Origin: CALCZU01 sp964396165
GTDB taxonomy: Bacteria > Bdellovibrionota > FAC87 > UBA2466
Direction: 5' to 3'
NCBI GenBank assembly: GCA_964396165.1
Contig: CAYNEF010000065.1
Coordinates: 1-16,944, forward strand
DNA length: 16,944 bases
Shown here: positions 12,554 through 16,944 of the stretch, one piece after another
How the letters are laid out: each line of letters begins with the position of its first letter
Numbering within the stretch: position 1 is the first letter of the stretch
Position numbers and translations under genes: made by a program
Notes under the pieces: model-generated
The model's database searches: none
Told to the model about the DNA's origin: nothing
Seen by the model: only the letters and a program-made list of their open reading frames with translations

Positions 12554-13452
12554 AGAATCCGAAAATCGACATCAGTGTCACTTCCGTCACAAAAGTTTTT
12601 CAAGTGGGAATTTTCAAGAAAAAAACCGCGGTCAATGACATTAGTTTTAGTATCCCCAAAGGAGAAGTCGTAGGACTGCTTGGGCCTAACGGATCTGGGA
12701 AATCCACTACCCTTAAAATGATCTTAGGTTTTTTACACCCCACTTCAGGTGAAATTCTTGTTTGCGGGAAAAACTGCAAAGAGAAAGAAGCCCGTTCCCA
12801 GATTGGCTATTTGCCTGAGAACCCACGATTTCCAAAGTTTCTCAAAGCAAAAGAAGCTTTGGAATATTACGGAGCACTTTACCACCTCTCTCCTCAGATA
12901 ATCGATATACGGGCAGATGAACTATTGGAACTTGTCGGGCTAAAAGAAGTCGCAGAGGAAAGAATTAAGGGTTTTTCCAAAGGAATGGTCCAAAGACTTG
13001 CAATCGCGCAAAGCCTCATGAATAAACCTCGCATTTTAATCTTTGATGAACCCATGAGCGGCCTTGACCCCTTAGGCAGAATGGAAATCAGAAACCTGAT
13101 CCGAACCGTACATAGCGAATTAAAAGACTCGACGATATTTTTCAGTACGCATGTGTTAGAAGACGTCGAAGCACTTTGCTCTTACGTTGCACTATTAGGC
13201 GAAGGAAAGCTAAAAACGTTCAGCACGACCCAAGCTCTAGTGGAAAACGAGGGTCAAAAATATGACATCCACATGCCAGACAATCTGACAAAGACGGTGG
13301 ATGGAATCGAAGATCTCGTCCACGATCTGACAGTTCTTTTAAAAGAAAATAAGACCGTACTGGGAATTCAACCGCACAGAAAGAGTCTCGAAGAAGCACT
13401 CTTTAAGAAAAGCGAAACCATACAAGACACGCGAAGAGAGGTACAACCATGA
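12550..13452 (+). CDS. pilH: ABC transporter ATPase, PilH/GldA/CcmA type
   Basis: Cytoplasmic ATPase of an ABC-2 exporter, 300 residues. Seen: Walker A GPNGSGKST (45-53), IGYLPE (85-90) in place of the usual Q-loop glutamine as in GldA-like proteins, degenerate signature FSKGM (142-146), Walker B ILIFDEP (162-168) with catalytic E167, D-loop SGLDP and H-loop His201 in FFSTH. The C-terminal part (about 225-300) is the extra domain common in this subfamily. The ATG overlaps the stop of the preceding gene (ATGA) with AGGAG just upstream, so the two are translationally coupled. With the next gene it forms the two-component exporter that in Myxococcus (PilH-PilI) is required for type IV pili. The substrate is unknown; assignment to pili is from context. 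Confidence 0.88.
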   Translation: MKNPKIDISVTSVTKVFQVGIFKKKTAVNDISFSIPKGEVVGLLGPNGSGKSTTLKMILGFLHPTSGEILVCGKNCKEKEARSQIGYLPENPRFPKFLKAKEALEYYGALYHLSPQIIDIRADELLELVGLKEVAEERIKGFSKGMVQRLAIAQSLMNKPRILIFDEPMSGLDPLGRMEIRNLIRTVHSELKDSTIFFSTHVLEDVEALCSYVALLGEGKLKTFSTTQALVENEGQKYDIHMPDNLTKTVDGIEDLVHDLTVLLKENKTVLGIQPHRKSLEEALFKKSETIQDTRREVQP

Positions 13453-14201
13453 AAGCCTTATTTTCCATTACAAAAATTTCTATTCGAGAGCTTCTCTACG
13501 AACGCGTCTTTTACATTCTTCTAGCGTTTTCCGCCTGCACTATGGCTATCAGCTTTTTGATTGGGCAATTAACTTACGCGGACAAGGAAAAGCTAACAGT
13601 AGATTTTGTTTTTGCTGGCATTGAAGTTTCGATGGTGCTTTTTTCCGTTTTTATGGGCATCAGTCTTTTTCAAAGAGAATTAACGCTGGGAACAGTCGCG
13701 ATGGTGCTCTCCAAACCCATTTCCCGCGGTAGTTTTCTCATCGGAAAATTTTTAGGACAGCTTTTTGTACAAGTTGGACTCATCGCCCTGCTCTCGCTGC
13801 TTGTACTTATTATCGGTGGGGCTGCGGGTGTAGAAGCAGTCCTGCAAAATTTTATTGCCACGTCCCTTAAGATCTCCATTTTGACGGCACTTACGTATTT
13901 TTTCGCCGTAAATACGGGAGCGATTTTATCCGCCATGACTTCTCTTCTCATCTATTCCCTGGGACATTTCGTGGAAAATGTTACGACAAGCATTAAAGAT
14001 CCGGTGCATCTTGTATTTTGGAAATTCATCCAGTTCTTTGTTCCCGCTTTTGAAAGTCTGAATTTAAAAAATTTGGCAAGTTACAATATTCTTTTGCCGT
14101 GGGGTGAAATTGCGATTCTCACCGTGTATGCTTTACTCATGACGGGAGTTTATTTAAGCCTAGCGGTATTTTGCTTCAATGAAAGAGATATTCTCACATG
14201 A
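13449..14201 (+). CDS. pilI: ABC-2 type permease, PilI-like
   Basis: Inner-membrane partner of the ATPase. 250 residues with about six hydrophobic segments at roughly 19-40, 53-75, 104-126, 139-161, 163-178 and 221-243, the standard ABC-2 layout. A conserved cytoplasmic loop between segments 2 and 3 (LFQRELTLGTVAMVLSKPISRGSFLIGK, about 73-100) is the coupling region seen in NosY/GldF-like permeases ('E..GT...LSKPISR..f..GK'). The start and stop both overlap neighbours by ATGA, so the gene is co-translated with the ATPase and with prepilin peptidase. Family membership is clear; the pilus role follows from gene order. Confidence 0.87.
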   Translation: MKALFSITKISIRELLYERVFYILLAFSACTMAISFLIGQLTYADKEKLTVDFVFAGIEVSMVLFSVFMGISLFQRELTLGTVAMVLSKPISRGSFLIGKFLGQLFVQVGLIALLSLLVLIIGGAAGVEAVLQNFIATSLKISILTALTYFFAVNTGAILSAMTSLLIYSLGHFVENVTTSIKDPVHLVFWKFIQFFVPAFESLNLKNLASYNILLPWGEIAILTVYALLMTGVYLSLAVFCFNERDILT

Positions 14202-14992
14202 ACGAATTTGTTGATTTGATTTCCGATCCGGTAACAGGTGGCGTGTGTTTTTTTATTCTGGGGCTTCTACTCGGAAGCTTTTATAACGTCTGTATCTTGC
14301 GCCTACCTTTAGAGGAAAGTATCGTTAAAACCCCTTCCCACTGCCCTCAATGCAAAAAAAATATCCCCTGGTACTTGAACATTCCTGTCTTCAGTTATGT
14401 TTTTCTTATGGGTAAATGCAAATTCTGTAAAAATAAAATTTCTATCCAATATCCACTTGTGGAAATTGCCAGTGGTCTGCTTTTTTACTTTTTATTTAAA
14501 CACTATGGGTTAAGTTTTCAGCTGCTTTCTTACACTGTGTTTTGCTCTGCCCTTTTGATTGTCACAGTCATTGACTTGCACCACCGCATTATCCCCAACG
14601 AGATTAGTCTTCCCGGGATTCTAGTCGGTTTTGGTTTTTGTTTTCTCACGAAAGACATTCTGTGGTGGGAAAGTATTTTAGGTTTTATCCTTGGAGGCGG
14701 TGTCTTTTTCAGTATCGCCTATCTTTACGAAAAATTTGCCAAGCGCGAGGGGCTGGGGGGCGGCGACATTAAGCTTCTTGCGATGATTGGTGCCTGGCTT
14801 GGGTATCAATCGATCTTGATTGTCATTGTGATTTCAAGCCTCGTTGGCTCTGTGATTGGAGTGGGCCTCATGCTCACAAAAAATAAAAATTTACAGACGG
14901 CAATTCCCTTTGGACCGTTTCTGGCGTTAGCCGCTCTGTTGTATGTGTTTTTCGGACACGAGATTTCACTATTTCTTTTCCCACCACTTTAA
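14198..14992 (+). CDS. pilD: Prepilin peptidase / N-methyltransferase (A24A)
   Basis: Inner-membrane aspartic protease that cleaves the type III leader of prepilins and methylates the new N-terminus. 264 residues. Seen: N-terminal GLLLGSFYNVCILRLP, the methyltransferase zinc domain with CPQC (Cys49, Cys52) and CKFC (Cys74, Cys77), catalytic Asp126 in VTVIDLHHRIIPNEI, and catalytic Asp190 in GLGGGDIKLLAMIG. It has about eight hydrophobic segments and full family length. The ATGA overlap with the permease gene ties pilus processing to the ABC block. No pilin gene is seen in the window, so its substrates lie elsewhere. Confidence 0.95.
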   Translation: MNEFVDLISDPVTGGVCFFILGLLLGSFYNVCILRLPLEESIVKTPSHCPQCKKNIPWYLNIPVFSYVFLMGKCKFCKNKISIQYPLVEIASGLLFYFLFKHYGLSFQLLSYTVFCSALLIVTVIDLHHRIIPNEISLPGILVGFGFCFLTKDILWWESILGFILGGGVFFSIAYLYEKFAKREGLGGGDIKLLAMIGAWLGYQSILIVIVISSLVGSVIGVGLMLTKNKNLQTAIPFGPFLALAALLYVFFGHEISLFLFPPL

Positions 14993-15006
14993 TGCATCAT
15001 TGATGT

Positions 15007-15978
15007 ATGAAAAACGTGATTGTGACAGGGGGCAATGGGTACATCGGTAGTGCCACTTGCTTTATGCTGAAGCAAAACGGCTATCAACCCATTATTCTCG
15101 ACAATTTCTCGACTTCAAAACGAAATGCCAAGTCTCCCTTTCCCTTGCACGAAGTCGATGTCACAAGCCTTGACGCTGTGAAATCAGTTTTGTCCGGCTA
15201 CAAACAAATTCATGGGATAATCCACTTTGCCGCGTTGGCGCTCGTTGGTGAAAGTGTAGAAAAATCCTTCGCGTATTTATCCAACAACATTACAAGCAGT
15301 CTTGTGGTGGGGGAACTGAGCCGGCAATTATCGATTCCGTTTGTCGTGCATAGTTCCAGTTGCTCGGTATATGGAACGCCTAAGTCTGTTCCTATTGCTG
15401 AAACGGCGGGTTTTGATCCCTTATCTCCTTATGCAGAATCAAAAAGAGTAAACGAACATATTTTTGCCCAGCTTCAAAAATGGACCAAAACAAAATTTGT
15501 GAATTTGCGCTACTTCAATCCTGCGGGAAGTTTGCCGGAAGAAAATATCGGGGAAGATCACGATCCCGAAACGCATTTGATTCCCAACATTGTAAAAGCT
15601 TTCGTTCAAAAAAAGCCGTTCAAACTGTATGGCGATAGGTACAATACGGTAGACGGCACCTGCATCCGGGATTTTATCCACGTACGCGATCTGGCAGAAG
15701 CACATGTCAGAGCACTGAAGGCGCTAGAAACTAACGCGAACAATGTTCCGTTCGCTCTTAATGTAGGTACGGGCATGGGCACCTCGGTAAAACAAGTCGC
15801 TGAGATCACCGAAAAAACTCTTGGGGGAAAAGTCCTTGTGGAAATTTGTCCCCCGCGTCCCGGCGATTCCCCTCAGCTCATTGCCGATCCGACACTGCTT
15901 AAAAAAACATTGGGGTGGACGCCCAGTCTTCCCGTTTCTCAAATGATTAAAGACCACTACGACTGGCTAGTGCGTTAA
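15007..15978 (+). CDS. galE: UDP-glucose 4-epimerase
   Basis: NAD-dependent interconversion of UDP-glucose and UDP-galactose in the cytoplasm, supplying sugars for lipopolysaccharide and other surface glycans. 323 residues, close to the usual 330-340. Seen: TGGNGYIGS (7-15) for NAD binding, DNFSTS (32-37), HFAALALVGES (73-83), SSSCSVYG (116-123), catalytic Tyr142 and Lys146 in PYAESKR, and DGTCIRDFIHVRDLAEAH (216-233), which is diagnostic of GalE-like epimerases. It starts 14 bases after the prepilin peptidase stop without a visible ribosome site, and may be read from the pil transcript. Closely related epimerases act on UDP-GlcNAc or uronic acids, so the exact substrate is a prediction. Confidence 0.9.
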   Translation: MKNVIVTGGNGYIGSATCFMLKQNGYQPIILDNFSTSKRNAKSPFPLHEVDVTSLDAVKSVLSGYKQIHGIIHFAALALVGESVEKSFAYLSNNITSSLVVGELSRQLSIPFVVHSSSCSVYGTPKSVPIAETAGFDPLSPYAESKRVNEHIFAQLQKWTKTKFVNLRYFNPAGSLPEENIGEDHDPETHLIPNIVKAFVQKKPFKLYGDRYNTVDGTCIRDFIHVRDLAEAHVRALKALETNANNVPFALNVGTGMGTSVKQVAEITEKTLGGKVLVEICPPRPGDSPQLIADPTLLKKTLGWTPSLPVSQMIKDHYDWLVR

Positions 15979-16076
15979 AATCAAAGAACATAATACGCTG
16001 CATTATTATATCCGCAGTTTAAATTTCGCCTGATAAAACTAAGAAAAACAGCAAAAGACTAATTGATTCAAAGTAC

Positions 16077-16104
16077 TTGCCACTTGAATCTCGCGTGCTA
16101 TTCT
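16077..16104 (+). promoter_or_regulatory. Probable σ70-type promoter of hppA
   Basis: TTGCCA (16077-16082, 5 of 6), a 16-base spacer, and TATTCT (16099-16104, 4 of 6). Predicted start near 16111, leaving a leader of about 53 bases. The rest of the 185-base galE-hppA gap is AT-rich with no clear terminator. Confidence 0.55.
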
Positions 16105-16163
16105 CCCCGAACAATTTTTAATAGAAAGGACATTTTTTCTTAACTCGAGGAAAACGACTGCTT

Positions 16164-16944
16164 ATGAACACAAGTAAAACTAACTCTTCTATGCTGAACA
16201 AATTACTTATCTGGTCTATTCCGCTACTGTTAGTAGCGACATCCAGTTTCGCCAGCGAGGCGGATTTAAAACTTCCCTCTCTCGCAGGGGATTACACACT
16301 TTTTGGAATGGCAATCACTGGCCATTGCATCCTTTATTTCGGATTTTTCGTCTGCTTTTTAGGAATTCTTTTTGGCTTGTATGAAATTACAAGTATCAAA
16401 AAACTTCCGGCACACAAATCCATGTTGGATGTTTCCCACCTTATCTATGAAACCTGCAAAGCGTACATGTTTCAGCAAGGTAAACTCCTCATCATCTTTG
16501 AAGTCTTTATCGGTGCTTGTATCGTTTATTACTTCTCAATTTTGCGCGGCATGGAAATGCCAAAAGTACTTCTCATCTTGATGTGGTCTGTTCTGGGTAT
16601 TTTGGGCAGTTTCACAGTGGCTTTCTTCGGCATGCGTATCAATAACTACGCTAACAGCCGTACAGCCTTTGCTTCCTTAAAAGGTAAACCATGGCCACTT
16701 TTGGATATCCCTTTAAGATCGGGAATGTCCATCGGCGTTCTACTTATCTCTGTAGAACTTGCCATGATGATGATCATTTTGATGTACGTCGCTCCTGAAA
16801 ATGCAGGGGTTTGCTTCATCGGGTTCGCCATCGGGGAATCTCTCGGCGCATCTGTATTAAGAATTTGCGGTGGTATTTTCACCAAAATTGCAGACATCGG
16901 TTCTGACTTAATGAAAATCGTCTTTAACGTAAAAGAAGACGATG
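16164..16944 (+). CDS. hppA: Membrane-bound ion-pumping pyrophosphatase, N-terminal part, cut by window end
   Basis: Inner-membrane pump that couples pyrophosphate hydrolysis to H+ (or Na+) export. The frame is open from ATG 16164 to the window end, giving 260 residues; intact members have about 700-800. The first 31 residues look like a signal peptide (LLIWSIPLLLVATSSFASEA), an extension absent from the shortest family members. Then follow hydrophobic segments at about 52-73, 107-128, 134-157, 186-210 and 212-230. Family evidence: LPAHKSMLDVSHLIYETCKAYMFQQGKLL, MRINNYANSRTAFAS, and GGIFTKIADIGSDL (236-249), which matches GGIYTKAADVGADL of classical enzymes, followed by EDD. The GSDLMKIV form instead of GADLVGKV marks a divergent subfamily (from memory). 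GAGG lies 13 bases before the ATG, a long spacing. The pumped ion cannot be judged from this part. Confidence 0.88.
   Translation, partial: MNTSKTNSSMLNKLLIWSIPLLLVATSSFASEADLKLPSLAGDYTLFGMAITGHCILYFGFFVCFLGILFGLYEITSIKKLPAHKSMLDVSHLIYETCKAYMFQQGKLLIIFEVFIGACIVYYFSILRGMEMPKVLLILMWSVLGILGSFTVAFFGMRINNYANSRTAFASLKGKPWPLLDIPLRSGMSIGVLLISVELAMMMIILMYVAPENAGVCFIGFAIGESLGASVLRICGGIFTKIADIGSDLMKIVFNVKEDD

Overview
The window comes from a Gram-negative, σ54-using bacterium of moderate GC. I place it, as an inference, in the Bdellovibrionota/Myxococcota (former deltaproteobacterial) area. The reasons are a pilG-pilH-pilI-pilD type gene order (known from Myxococcus), a membrane pyrophosphatase of the variant with a GSDLMKIV loop, a Gram-negative lipoprotein signal, and a periplasmic SLBB protein. 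No phage, IS element, CRISPR array, tRNA or rRNA was seen.

Layout. 1-941 is the C-terminal half of groEL. 942-2385 holds two small secreted-protein genes of unknown function. Each sits in its own transcription unit, with closely related upstream regions and near-identical hairpin terminators (three copies in all), plus a full and a half copy of an imperfect-palindrome repeat. 2386-6172 is a minus-strand block: glyoxalase II (gloB), a small SLBB-domain membrane protein, leucyl aminopeptidase (pepA, TTG start, good σ70 promoter) and a short-chain dehydrogenase. Divergent from it is a secreted α/β hydrolase of the proline-iminopeptidase type (6402-7649), followed by a hicA-hicB toxin-antitoxin pair whose gap carries a TATAAT promoter with a 20-bp perfect palindrome. 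Then come an anchored unknown protein (minus), a lipoprotein (plus) and an exported phospholipase-D-like protein (minus).

11065-11653 is a gene-free region of about 590 bases. It contains a textbook σ54 promoter (TGGCACG-N4-TTGCT) and, downstream of it, a predicted multi-stem RNA that I cannot assign to a known family. It leads into four translationally coupled genes (three ATGA overlaps): a TPR-like protein, an ABC ATPase, an ABC-2 permease and prepilin peptidase. These match the pilG-H-I-D block of type IV pilus loci. In Myxococcus the σ54-dependent pilA lies just upstream of this block; here no pilA is visible and the σ54 promoter opens onto the structured RNA. galE follows closely, and then the start of a membrane-bound pyrophosphatase (hppA), cut by the window end.

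The strongest candidates for something new are the σ54-driven structured RNA/leader ahead of the pil genes, the hicB-specific promoter-operator inside hicAB, and the tandem terminator-promoter-secreted-protein cassettes.
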